Assembly: GCA_007449985.2 (NCBI GenBank)
Contig: VIIQ02000146.1
Span: forward strand, 1-64,000
Direction of reading: 5' to 3'
From: Desmodesmus armatus
Lineage: Eukaryota; Chlorophyta; Chlorophyceae; Sphaeropleales; Scenedesmaceae
DNA: 64,000 bases
A model generated the notes under the pieces. The model had not been told where the DNA came from and searched no databases. It was given only the letters and a program-made list of their open reading frames with translations. The position numbers were made by a program, and so were the translations under genes. Of this stretch, positions 8,201 through 16,367 are shown in pieces. Numbering within the stretch: position 1 is the stretch's first letter; each line of letters starts with the position of its first letter.

Positions 8201-9868
8201 CAGCCCCGCCATGCGCCTGCCCTTGCAGTCTTGGTTCAGGTGTGGCCGCTTTGTTGCAGGACAGTCCAGGCAGACAGCAGAGGGGTCCTTGGGGTCGATC
8301 TCCGCCATGTCAAAGCCCTTGGTGATGAGCAGCTTCTCACGCGCACCCATCTTGCTGAGGTACTGCTGTGTAGCCTCATTCTCCCGGCGAGAACGCAGCA
8401 GCGTCTGCACCAGTGTACTCTCCTCACCTGCGCGCCGGGCGTTCTTGCTGCTTCCAGCTCCCACACTGCTGTTGCCCACCATAATCAATGCCTGCTGCGC
8501 CAGCACGCCATCCTGGTGGAGGTTCTTCTCGAATTGCTGAACTTGGTCAGCTAGTGATTCCAGCGCAATGTGAGTTCTGTTGGACGCATAGTACTCCTCC
8601 TTGCGCTGCCGTGCAAACTGCCTGCTGCTGGCATTGCTGAGACCCTTGCAGAAGGTGGTAATGTCTGCACCTGCTGGCACAATGCCCAGTGTCTTGACAC
8701 TCTCATACAGCACTGCCACGCGCTGCGCAAACTCCTGCACCTGCCTGCTGCCCTGGGAACCCTCACTCTGCAGCTGGTAGAACTCAGCCTGCTCCTTGCT
8801 GCTGGCCACTCCGTATGCTGCGTCCATCATACACCAGAAAAGCTCCATGACACAGCTGTGAGGGCTCCACTTCCTCATCCCCACAGTCATGAAGTATTTA
8901 TTGTCCTGCGTGCTCTTGACCAGCCTGTCACTGAGCGTTTTGAAGAAGCCCAGCATAGCAGTTTGCATAGGATCTGTTGTTGCAGGAGGCAGGCCGCCGC
9001 CGCCACCGCCGCTGCTGTTGCCAGTTGAGTCCTGCTGCTGCACAAGTGGCGAAGAGTTTGCTGTCAGCGCCTGCTCCAGCCCAACACTGTCCTCAAGTGC
9101 CCAGCCCTTGGCAACCGCAGCAATGTGTACTTTCTCATACCTCTCCTTGATCAATGCTGCCAGCGTCTGCTCTGCCAAGTCACTGTTGGGGTGACGCTTG
9201 CGCACAAACTCCAGAGCAGCTGCTTCCAGCTCCTGTGGAGGATACCAGCCCTGGTCAGCAGCCCTGACATGTTTCTCCAAGACCTGCCCAGCCTGCTCCA
9301 CTGCTTTGGCACCATCGGAGCGTATGACAGTCAACTGGGCAATCTCGGCAATCTCTTCACCAGAGTGCTTGTCCAGCTTCTTGTCCATGGCTGCATTGCG
9401 CTTTTGGCCCTGGTTCCACCTGACAGCACGCTGCCATTCTCCGAAGGAATCCACTCCAGGCTGTCCAGACCATAGCTTTGGTATCATGGAGTTGCTGCTG
9501 CTGCTTCCAGAGTCCAGCTTGCCCCCAAAAGACAGACTGCCAAGGCCAGCCATGCTGCTGGTGGCCTGCTCGAAGAGTGGATTGGTGAAAACAAGAGTGC
9601 TGTCCTCCTGCTGCTCGCCAATGTGCTGATCCTGGTCACCAGAGTAGCTGATCAGTCCAGAGCCCAAATTCTCCTGGTTGTCAGCGCCACCTGCTTCCTC
9701 CGACGCACGCACTTGACCAACAGCTTGCCGAACCACCGATTGGAACTGCTCCGAAAGCGATCCAGACGTTGGAAATGGCTGCTGTCCACGCCTGCCCGCT
9801 GAAGAAGCCAGCCTGGAAATGGGCCAGCTCTGAAATGCACCAGTGGATCTTCCCAAAAACCCACGCAA
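5126..9868 (-). CDS. Gag-protease polyprotein of the gypsy-like element, with hydrophobic C-terminal segments
   Basis: The ORF has 1580 codons. The N-terminal half is a helical, Gln/Ser/Gly-rich gag-like region. Two zinc-knuckle-like motifs follow: C-x2-C-x6-H-x4-C near residue 533 and C-x2-C-x5-H-x4-C near residue 651. A retropepsin-like active site (FQDSGAT) lies near residue 1052, followed by a beta-rich region typical of retroviral-type proteases. Near residues 1380-1395 is a strongly basic Arg/Lys/Gly stretch running into poly-Gln/Glu. Two hydrophobic segments, near 1396-1415 (MVLLLLGMFHFFVDLPL) and 1504-1522 (TVLMCLLCFFSVLCSTA), are unusual between protease and RT. The ORF overlaps the pol ORF by about 146 nt in another frame; going from gag to pol requires +1 (or -2). 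Start chosen: first Met of the open frame at 9868. Confidence 0.88.
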   Translation of the reverse strand: MRGFLGRSTGAFQSWPISRLASSAGRRGQQPFPTSGSLSEQFQSVVRQAVGQVRASEEAGGADNQENLGSGLISYSGDQDQHIGEQQEDSTLVFTNPLFEQATSSMAGLGSLSFGGKLDSGSSSSNSMIPKLWSGQPGVDSFGEWQRAVRWNQGQKRNAAMDKKLDKHSGEEIAEIAQLTVIRSDGAKAVEQAGQVLEKHVRAADQGWYPPQELEAAALEFVRKRHPNSDLAEQTLAALIKERYEKVHIAAVAKGWALEDSVGLEQALTANSSPLVQQQDSTGNSSGGGGGGLPPATTDPMQTAMLGFFKTLSDRLVKSTQDNKYFMTVGMRKWSPHSCVMELFWCMMDAAYGVASSKEQAEFYQLQSEGSQGSRQVQEFAQRVAVLYESVKTLGIVPAGADITTFCKGLSNASSRQFARQRKEEYYASNRTHIALESLADQVQQFEKNLHQDGVLAQQALIMVGNSSVGAGSSKNARRAGEESTLVQTLLRSRRENEATQQYLSKMGAREKLLITKGFDMAEIDPKDPSAVCLDCPATKRPHLNQDCKGRRMAGLAMAAAQEGSTANKSSSSIGSSAGTLDVNTLAIMVQQAVAMAAAGAGAAPAGLGQGLPRAYNKPENSRGNRGYGGSNGRQQQYAGPPGLGVGSAVMACVICGFAKGHSDGVCYMDKPELAPEKWEGPTERAPEQGMVHYISRCMQQKLKPRLGRCKELLRRMMQSNKLPPAMQQFIGQHTQQQRYMNMAYGAAAEPYGAYAAYMTGMGSAGSSYWPMGGSAMQQPMAGLPPSHTPLAITGAVGDSTGEQAAMMVLPDAGGYVSEEQQQETMHFGPSFCYVGLADWQQDLAGGLFDSTGHEYALVGTRAQAGAGAVQQGRVVRQPVPKGFLPPSALPTDLNAMRSMPRITNALVAGLGELDGTSRGLLHTLLDIQRFVASRVSAFGDLLGVQEAGGAHGSSSAQQGGQQALQEATAAKGTASMVSSSSSGRCGPVAAAAASSRSLLESVMLQYGFKPVAIDYTLRQSMPVTLDFLVGTNKQEGLTLTTPDGRDVLVDMAFQDSGATLLLFTEVACGEWGTYIFRTNQVPSVKGIDGLPSKKIIGRTGPLVLTLAKGHPLAAVLPVPCAWVLEGDAGGMFKVCLDKKTLLPVFGYVDPALNMLCFRPKAAQGRLDIIHGIPVRGYVKNGNSSISSGNMAAATIWEEDSRDTEELEGSAAAVPGINYRPFTAEENTLANAELERLLQAGVITELDAGPFEVNDRWYLDHLGLNGGVPQQVQEDLDSSSSTGSTAMPELCTGSDSDSLPELVDAYNPVTADIEYFSPHGSAADAWLQQQTGGEHNKRRRRRGRGRKGRGRQQQQQQQEQEQEQAEAQQPLEEPAGKLWGFDWSKAAGQLLPGISWITTHMVLLLLGMFHFFVDLPLRKYPSKIMRGLVSMAGAAVRPGNPMRAREYNVAEPVPTNNLGDTRRARKRRHNRGPRPGPGLQPTAEQDAPQTKVSVVATVRHSGKVITARTVLMCLLCFFSVLCSTAAMQVTNSIGAAATGSALQAGYFPLPHGVPPHLNMHLLQQELANLHCSRFRCYSRA

Positions 9869-10636
9869 GTAAACTATAATAGTATTTAAAACACCTTAAT
9901 GCTTACTAGACGCGCCGCGATGCCCCCAGTAGCCAGGCACGTGGCAGCGCCCACCACCCACTAGTGGCCCTTTCACTAGCGCCCGCAGTTGAGCACTAGC
10001 GAGCTACTACAAGTGTATAAATGCAAATGTGGCACTCGGCTTGTGGTTTGCTGCTTAAAGCTTGCAGCAATGATGCTTCGCAGCCAGCTGGCTGCTCTGA
10101 GGGTAGCAGATACTCACTTGTAGTCCTTTGCAAAGTGTTGATGCGCTGTATGAATGTATGAGTGATGTTCAGGCACCCGGTTCGACCACAGGTCGCTGCT
10201 GGGGCTGGTTGCTGCACCTGTGCGCTCTGAATTGGGGATTCAAATGAGCGAGTACTCGGGAAACACTGCCAGAAGTTTACACCAAGCACTGTCAAAGCCG
10301 AGTGCGACGCACAGAGCACCACAGCGGCACAAAGGAATCGGCACTGCAGGCGGTAAACCCTGAACCCGCCAGTGATCCTTCACCTGTGCATCGCAGCACC
10401 AAACTCATCGCATACAACTCCCAAGCACTTAACCACCAATAATAGCACTGCCACGCAGCAGTATCTGGCATGATCTGATATCACCCAGAGTCCTTGTTGA
10501 CTCAACATGATTAGTCAACTATCACACTGATTCTGCTAAGGCATGTGTTGTATAGCCTTGTACACAGCATAACCTTCCTGTGAGGATTACTGCTCACTCA
10601 GCAGGAATCGGTCAGTGTAGCTGCTGCTCGTGTCAG

Positions 10637-10696
10637 TGTGTGTGGGTGCGTGTGCGTGCGCTTGTGCAAGCCCACGCACCCGCACCCATGCACACA
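10637..10696. repeat. Imperfect inverted repeat, ~28-30 bp arms, 2-bp loop
   Basis: The left arm (10637-10664, GT-rich) is nearly the reverse complement of 10667-10696. The centre is the perfect palindrome CTTG-TG-CAAG. Could extrude as a cruciform or form an RNA hairpin. No function assigned. Confidence 0.7.
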
Positions 10697-10860
10697 GCAT
10701 TACACCATCTATGCAGTGGCAGTGCGTGCCGCAGCATGCAGCAACGTGAGTCGACTAAGCGGTCGCCTGGCATAAATTCAGTCCAGCTGGATTGGTAGCA
10801 ACCCTCTTGGTACATCACATCAATTGTAGCGAGACGTGTTTTCCAAGGTTTCAAACCTTG

Positions 10861-10916
10861 TTGGTGTTTGTAAGGTAACTTTGTAAAGTTGGTGTTTGTA
10901 AGGTAACTTTGTCACA
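10861..10916. repeat. 28-bp tandem duplication
   Basis: Two adjacent copies (10861-10888 and 10889-10916) share TTGGTGTTTGTAAGGTAACT and differ only at the end. Both contain AGGT. Short local duplication in the spacer. Confidence 0.85.
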
Positions 10917-11340
10917 TGCGCGATGCGGCATCATGTAGGCCTTCTGCTGAGGGCGTGTGCACCACAGTTAGCAGTAGCAGTTCCGCACATCATTTCAGAG
11001 GTGTCGGCGATGCAGCACAGCGTGGTGTCCACCTTGTGCTTCCCTGCTGCCTGCCTGCTGTTGCTGGGGGTGTGTGGGCGTATTGCTGGTGGTCCAGGCC
11101 CTCAGGGCCTGAGGGGTCTTGTCTGCCGCGAACGTTGCGGTGTACCGTGTTGGCTTGAGTAGTGTATAAAAAGCACTTGCACACGGTGTAATCCTAGGCA
11201 ACACCAGCTTATCCCACTAGGCCCACATAGTCGTGAACTTAGGTCACTCACCACCCATCTGGGGCAACAGTCGTCCACCGGAGGAGCGCCGAGCCAGTCG
11301 AGGTACCAAGACCTGCCAGGCTCACCTGCAGAAACAACAA

Positions 11341-11390
11341 CCCCCACCTCCCCACCCCACCCCCCACCCTCCCGGGGGGGGGGGGGGGGG
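11341..11390. repeat. C-rich tract followed by a 17-G run
   Basis: C-rich sequence at 11341-11373 runs directly into 17 consecutive G (11374-11390). It can fold into a C/G hairpin or quadruplex and is a likely site of polymerase slippage and assembly error. Confidence 0.85.
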
Positions 11391-11689
11391 CTTTAGCAAA
11401 CATCCATGAACGGATTGAGGAAGCCTGTGACCCTACGCCAGCATATGCATTGCTGTGAATTGATCAACAGGGTTTGCCAGCTTCAAACAGACGTCTTTTG
11501 AAAATACTCCAAAGGAAGACAGCAGAAGACAGACACCCCGAATTTGACTTCCGCAATGCAATCGCTGTACGCCCAATTGGTTGACGCGGAATCAATTCGA
11601 GGCTTGTTTGTGTTGGTTTTGTCCGGACAGACAAAGCCAAAGCCAGGTCAAGTCAGCAACCCCAATATCAGCTCCATCTGCAGCGTACA

Positions 11690-14600
11690 ATGCAGCAATC
11701 CTGCAGCATTCGCTTGAGGCACTCTCATAACTTCTTACAGCGCAGTGTGCGCTCGAGAGTCTTGTCCACCAGACTCGCTGCCGTTAGCAACCCTGCTGCA
11801 CTGAACAGCAGCACCTCAAGCACCTCAAAGCAGCAGCTGCTCTACGACGGCATAGCGCTGGATATGGATGGTACTCTTACCTCCTGTGTGATCGACTTCC
11901 AAGTAGGTTCGCAGGGACTTATGCAGCATACTGGTTGCCAGCACTCTGGCACGCACCCGTGCTGACCTGCCCTGTCCTGTGCTCTGCAGGACATGCGCAA
12001 GCGCACAGGTGAGCGAGGCAAATGGTGCAATCAGGACGGCTGTCAGGACGATTATACACTTACCTGACAGGGAGGGCGTAAGGAAGCCTCTCCCCCAGCA
12101 CCTGCACACATATGCAGACGCACTGCACCCTTACCTGGGCAGTTGCAGTTGCGCCACAGATGCATCACCTGTGCACCACTGTCTTTGAATGTGTGTCTTC
12201 CAGGCATCCCTGTGGGCGATTTGTTTGTGGCCATGGAGAGCTGGGAGGAGCCTGAAAACATCAAGGCTTCTATGGATGTCATCCTGGAGATTGAGGCAGA
12301 GGCCAGCAAGAACATTAGTGCCAAGCAGGGCCTGCTGGAGTTGCTGCAGCTGCTGGCAGACAGCAAGGTGGGGCAGCATCTGGATATATGTGTGTGGGAG
12401 GGGGGGATTGTGAACAGCTGGCAGCTGCTGGCAGACAGCAAGGTGGGGACAGCAGTGGAACATGTGTGTGTGTGTGGGTGGGTGGGTGGGGGGTGGGGGG
12501 TGGAGATTGTGGACAGCTGGCAGCTGCTGGCAGACAGCAAGGTGGGGACAGCATTGGAACATGTGTGTGGTGTGGGGGGGGGGAGGGGGGGTGAACAGCT
12601 GTCAGCTGCTGGACGTTCGGCAGATGCTTTCAAAGCATCTTGTGTGGTGGTAGGGGGGAGGGTGCGCGTGTGTGTCGGGGGGTTGAATAGCTAGCTGGCA
12701 GACAGCAAGGTGAGGTGGCAGGATGATGTTTACATGCGGGCCAAGGGAAGGGTGGACACCTGCAGCTGCTAGTGTTCAGACAGATGTGAGTTCAAGGCAG
12801 GGGAGATTTGCAGCTGACAGACAGCAAGGTGAGACAGCAGTTGAGGGCGAGATGTGTGTGTGTTAGTAGGGGGGTCTACTGACGCTGGATAGCTGCCAGC
12901 TACTAGTGGTGCTGCCTATAGGCCAAGCAGCTGCTGGCAGACAGCTAGATGGGCAAAGGGTGAAACCTGCGCATCCTCCGTGGTCTCAGCATGGGGACAA
13001 CCTCAAGCTTACCCTCCATGTCCGCCCAGCACAACTCTTCAAAGCTCTGGTGCTGCGCTGCTGTGCTGCTGTGCTGCTGGTTGCCTGTGCAGGCCAAGGT
13101 TGCGCTGGTGACTCGCAACACCACACAGAGTGTGGACGCTTTCTTTGGCCTTGTTGGTGAGGAGTGGCGAGGGCTGTTCAGTGAGATCAGGACCAGGGAG
13201 TTCAAGTATGTCAAGCCAGACAAGAGGCTGCTGCTGGAGCTGGCAGAGGTAATTGTGACGGGGTAGCTACCCAGCTATGCCCTATAGGTGTGCGCGCGGG
13301 GGGGGGGGGGGGGGGGGGGCTGATGCTGGTGGTCCCGCGTGGGGAAGGGGGGGGGGGGGGGGCTGATGCTGAGGTGCACAGCACGTGACCCTGCATGTGG
13401 TGGCAACCTTGGTGTGTGTCCACACTGACTAGTGGAATTCTCGTGACAGTCAGCGAAGCGTGTGCACACCCATGCGCACGCAAGTGTGCTTGTTTGCGTG
13501 TGCGTGCATGTGTGTGGGGCGAAGTGCAGGTGCGCATGAATTGTGCCTCAGTCAAGACAAGATGCTGAGAAACTTGCATCGCGTTACTCAACGTTCACGC
13601 AGCCGTGTGTGGGCGCGTACATGCCTGCGTGTGTGTTGCAAGTGCACAGCATTGAGGTGAAAGGGGCAGAGTGGGTGCCAGCCACACCGCCTGCACAACA
13701 GTCCTTGTGCGCAGCAGGTGCTTCACTGGCACAACCACACCCTCAGGTTGTCCACACAACAACGTTGTGTTGCTTATGGTGAACACCCAGGTACACACAG
13801 GCTCTTGTATGCCATATACTGTGCGCCACTGCAGTCAGGGACCTTGCGCAAGGACAGCATGAGTTGCGCTGTGCTGAGCGTTGCTGTGCTGTTATGCCGC
13901 TGTGCTGTGCTGCGCTGTCCTGTGCTGTGTTGCAGACCTGGGGCATCCACCCTGGCAAGCTGCTGATGGTTGGTGACTCCCACGAAGATGTGGAGTGTGG
14001 CAATGCAGCAGGCACTGCCACCTGCCTCATTGCAGGGGGCGGCAACGAAGTGGGTGAGTCCCCGGGGGTTTGGGCACGAAGGGGCTGCAGGATGGCAGGA
14101 AGAGACACTCAACAAAGGGAGTGTGGCAATGCAGCAGGCACCGCCACCTGACCAGGGAGTGACCAGGTGTACCTCTGGGGGAGGAATAGCAGCATTGGAA
14201 AAGGTGCAGGATCGCAGCTGCTGTTGTGTGATGCTGCCAACTAAGCCTGCTTTGCACTGCTTCATGACACATCCTCTCAGCTGTGTCGCCAACAGTCAAG
14301 TCAGTAAGATGCATGCGGCCATTGTGGTGGCAGGCATCACTGCTTATGACTACGAACCTGAACCCTGTGCCCCGTGCAATTCAAGTCATGGGAGATCGCT
14401 TGCAGATGTTTCAGCTGCCTGTCTGCGTTTCCTGCTTGTCTCCTTTCCTGCATGTCTGCACATTTGTGTTTGTGCAGGTGCTGCTAACGCAGGCCCTCCA
14501 GCGGGCGCAGTACCCACCTTCTCAGTGACCTGCCTACCGGAGCTCACACAATGCCTGAAAGACACAGCACCCACTGCTGCCAACCTAGAGGCACTTGTGG

Positions 14601-14734
14601 CAGCAGCAGGCGACGTGGCAGCAGCAGCCGTCGCCGCCGCAGGCAGCAGCAGCAGTGACGCGCTGAGCAGCTTGGAGGGGCTACAGCCTGAGGCTGTAGC
14701 GCTGCTGGGTGGTCCCTGCGGTCGGGTAGCTTGA
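11690..14734 (+). CDS. HAD-superfamily hydrolase (phosphatase-like), probably organelle-targeted
   Basis: Six exons with consistent phases: 11690-11902, 11990-12008, 12204-12367, 13093-13248, 13936-14053, 14478-14734 (308 aa). HAD motif I is DMDGTLT, with the nucleophile Asp and general acid Asp. Motif II is LVTRN, motif III the Lys of VKPDKRLLLE, and motif IV GDSHEDVECGNAAG. NEV followed by PTFSVTCLPEL matches the usual HAD C-terminus. The first ~45 residues are Ser/Arg/Leu-rich without acidic residues, as expected of a transit peptide. Exon 2 is a 19-nt microexon. The substrate is unknown; phosphoglycolate phosphatase-like is a class resemblance, not a demonstrated role. The introns after exons 3 and 5 contain tandem partial copies of the preceding exon ends. 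Its stop codon lies 14 nt before the ATG of the next gene. Confidence 0.85.
12342..12950 (+). repeat. Tandem echoes of a HAD exon end and its donor site in the following intron
   Basis: The true exon 3 ends CTGCTGGCAGACAGCAAG followed by GTGGGG. The same string with its donor recurs at about 12420-12446 and 12518-12546 (period ~98 bp). Shorter forms occur near 12694-12711 and 12810-12829, and a mutated form near 12928-12950. A GT/G-rich stretch at 12460-12506, with four runs of three or more G, could form a quadruplex. Confidence 0.85.
13298..13377. repeat. Duplicated poly-G units (22 G and 16 G) in a HAD intron
   Basis: G runs at 13298-13319 and 13347-13362 are each followed by CTGATGCTG, so the unit G(n)-CTGATGCTG is itself repeated. 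Run lengths are likely unreliable in any assembly. Confidence 0.85.
13991..14151 (+). repeat. Echo of the HAD motif-IV exon in the downstream intron
   Basis: About 30 bp of coding sequence at 13994-14025 (GTGTGGCAATGCAGCAGGCA and onwards) recurs at 14120-14150 with one mismatch (ACTG/ACCG), inside the intron that follows exon 5. Confidence 0.9.
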
Positions 14735-14748
14735 GCAGTACAGACAGC

Positions 14749-15843
14749 ATGAGCAGTACAGATGGGGAGGATGAGGGTTTAGGTGTGCTGATGCCCCTGG
14801 ACCCCAACAGCCCCGGGGCGCCTGCATCTGGGCTGGACTTTTTTGATGTGCTAGTGGAGCAAGGGGCGGTGAGGACTGCTACTACGTCCTTCCCACGTAT
14901 GGGTGAGTGCAGCAGCGGAGGACCGGGCTGTGCTTGCTACGCAGCAGCCCTTTGTGCCAGGCAGAGCATCCCCAATAAGCATGCAGAGCAGGGACAGTAC
15001 CTTCAGGATGGCAAAGTTTGGGCAGGCTTGCATCCATGTATGTACGCAGGCAGCAATGCAGACTTATTTTCAACAACATGCTGTGTGGTGTATGGACAGC
15101 AAGGAGATGCTTGGTATCCCTGCTCGCTGTGCTGCCTCCGAGCACACCACTGCAGGCTGTACAGGCTTTTCTAGCATGCATAGCATCAAAAGCAGCGACA
15201 GGATGGCGGGTGATGCCAGGAATAAGCGTCCACTTTTTCAGGCAAGCACCCGTTGTACATAAGACACCACTGAATGTGGCTGCTGGTGTGCTGCATGCGT
15301 GGTGCAGGTGCTGCTGCAGGAGGCTTGGCTGCATGCCCGCAGGGTGGCGGCGATCGCCTTGTGCATGTGGGCTGCGGCGATGGTGCGCTAACAAAGATGC
15401 TGGCCAGCAAAGGACTGCGCGTCTTTGGTGTCGATGCGGACATCGCTGCAGCTACCAAGAGGGGTCTGAAAGTCGTGGAGTACGCCGGGCAGGCGCTGTC
15501 GTCGGGCAGCTTAGCGGGTGTGGCTGCTGCTGCGCGGGGCGCAGTGGATGTTGTGCTGGTGTACACAGCACCCAGCACGGGCAGCAGCAGGAGGGGTCCT
15601 TGTGGCCTAAGCAGCAGGGACTGCTTGCAGGCTACTGCTATGAAGGAGTTTGGGCAGCTGCTGAAGCCTGGAGGGCGGTTGTGTGTTGAGGTGCCGCTAT
15701 CGGATGGTGACGACGCTGCTGCTGTGGTGACGCAGCTGTTGCAGGATGCTCCTGCAGCTGGGTACAAGGCTGTCAGCAGCTTGCAGGTGTTGCCCGGGCT
15801 GCAGCAGCGCGTGCGCCTTGTTGCGGAGTGGGCCGGCTGCTGA
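14749..15843 (+). CDS. SAM-dependent class I methyltransferase
   Basis: Two exons, 14749-14902 and 15308-15843, close in phase (229 aa). The Rossmann-type motif I is LVHVGCGDGALTKMLASKG, followed by the acidic ribose-binding loop VFGVDAD. A DVVLVY strand and LLKPGGRLCVEVP (motif III region) complete a small class I methyltransferase core. The substrate cannot be inferred; the resemblance is to small Methyltransf_11/23-type enzymes. The N-terminal exon is acidic and Ser-rich. The chosen ATG is only 14 bp after the HAD stop codon, too close for two ordinary polymerase II genes. A fused HAD-methyltransferase gene with a missed intron or a sequencing indel is therefore possible. Confidence 0.75.
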
Positions 15844-15846
15844 TCT

Positions 15847-15851
15847 TGTAA
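15847..15851 (+). terminator. Possible TGTAA polyadenylation signal
   Basis: TGTAA, the usual chlorophyte poly(A) signal, lies 4 nt after the methyltransferase stop. Unusually close, so only tentative. Confidence 0.35.
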
Positions 15852-16367
15852 TCTAACAGCAATCCAACTGGGGCTGGCGTGAGCAGGGGCCACTGGGTGT
15901 ACGCACATAGTCAAGGAGGGAGGGGTAGGGTGTCGTCCAAAAGACTTGATCCTGTGATCAGTCAACAAGCCTGGCCTTGTGCTCCCAGGCCGACATGTGA
16001 TGCACGTCACATCATCCCCTCCTGCCGCACTATTGGAAACAGGACGGTGGGGAAGTATCTGATGATTGGTCTCCAGCTGACACATCACCCACTGAAGTTC
16101 CCTCACCAGCACTAACAGCCAGCCCATCTGCGGACAGGGTGAAGACTGAAGACTGGACGGCAGCATGCAGCCAGGTTGGCGCCTGCTTGCTGCTGTGTTG
16201 TCTGCGTAGCAGCTGCTGTTGTTGCTTCAGCCTTACCCATATAGACCCTGTCAGCAACGACTAGGATACAAGGGCAGTATGCAGGGTGCAAGTTGGACTG
16301 TTTGGTGATGTGATCTGTCACTGGCCTCAGTGTGCCTCATGTATGGCACTCGCAGACGCTACTGGCC
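15852..16367. other. Intergenic region
   Basis: No coding exon or repeat recognised. It should hold the 3-prime UTR of the methyltransferase and the promoter of the next plus-strand gene. Confidence 0.5.

Larger units (their letters stand above)
1..9868 (-). mobile_element. Ty3/gypsy-like LTR retrotransposon encoding a DNA methyltransferase (left-truncated by window)
   Basis: In minus-strand order the element reads gag, two CCHC-type knuckles, aspartic protease, reverse transcriptase, RNase H, cytosine-5 DNA methyltransferase, integrase zinc domain, integrase core, PHD-like finger, chromo/Tudor-like tail. Integrase after RT/RNase H is the Ty3/gypsy order. The 3-prime LTR would lie left of base 1, so LTRs cannot be compared; the 5-prime LTR should lie right of 9868 but I could not delimit it. 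Coding runs are very long (1580 and 1356 codons), so the copy is young. It nevertheless needs a +1 shift between the gag-pro and pol frames, a -1 shift inside integrase near 1410, and at least one more indel near 420, so this copy is probably not autonomous as assembled. Confidence 0.93.
9869..11689. other. Spacer between the gypsy element and the HAD gene; 5-prime LTR expected here
   Basis: No convincing coding exon seen. The element's 5-prime LTR and primer-binding site should begin here, reading on the minus strand, but with the other LTR outside the window the boundary cannot be set. TATA-like strings occur at about 10015-10022 and 11164-11170 (TATAAAA). The right part must contain the HAD promoter and 5-prime UTR. 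Short structured repeats inside are listed separately. Confidence 0.5.

Noticed and set aside
10180..10215. GGTTCGACC string resembling a tRNA T-loop near the expected primer-binding site
   Set aside because: No acceptor or anticodon arms, and wrong orientation and position for a tRNA; not enough to call a PBS.
15186..16166. Minus-strand 326-codon ORF overlapping the methyltransferase
   Set aside because: Pro/Ser-rich antisense frame without motifs; the plus strand has a clear SAM-binding motif.
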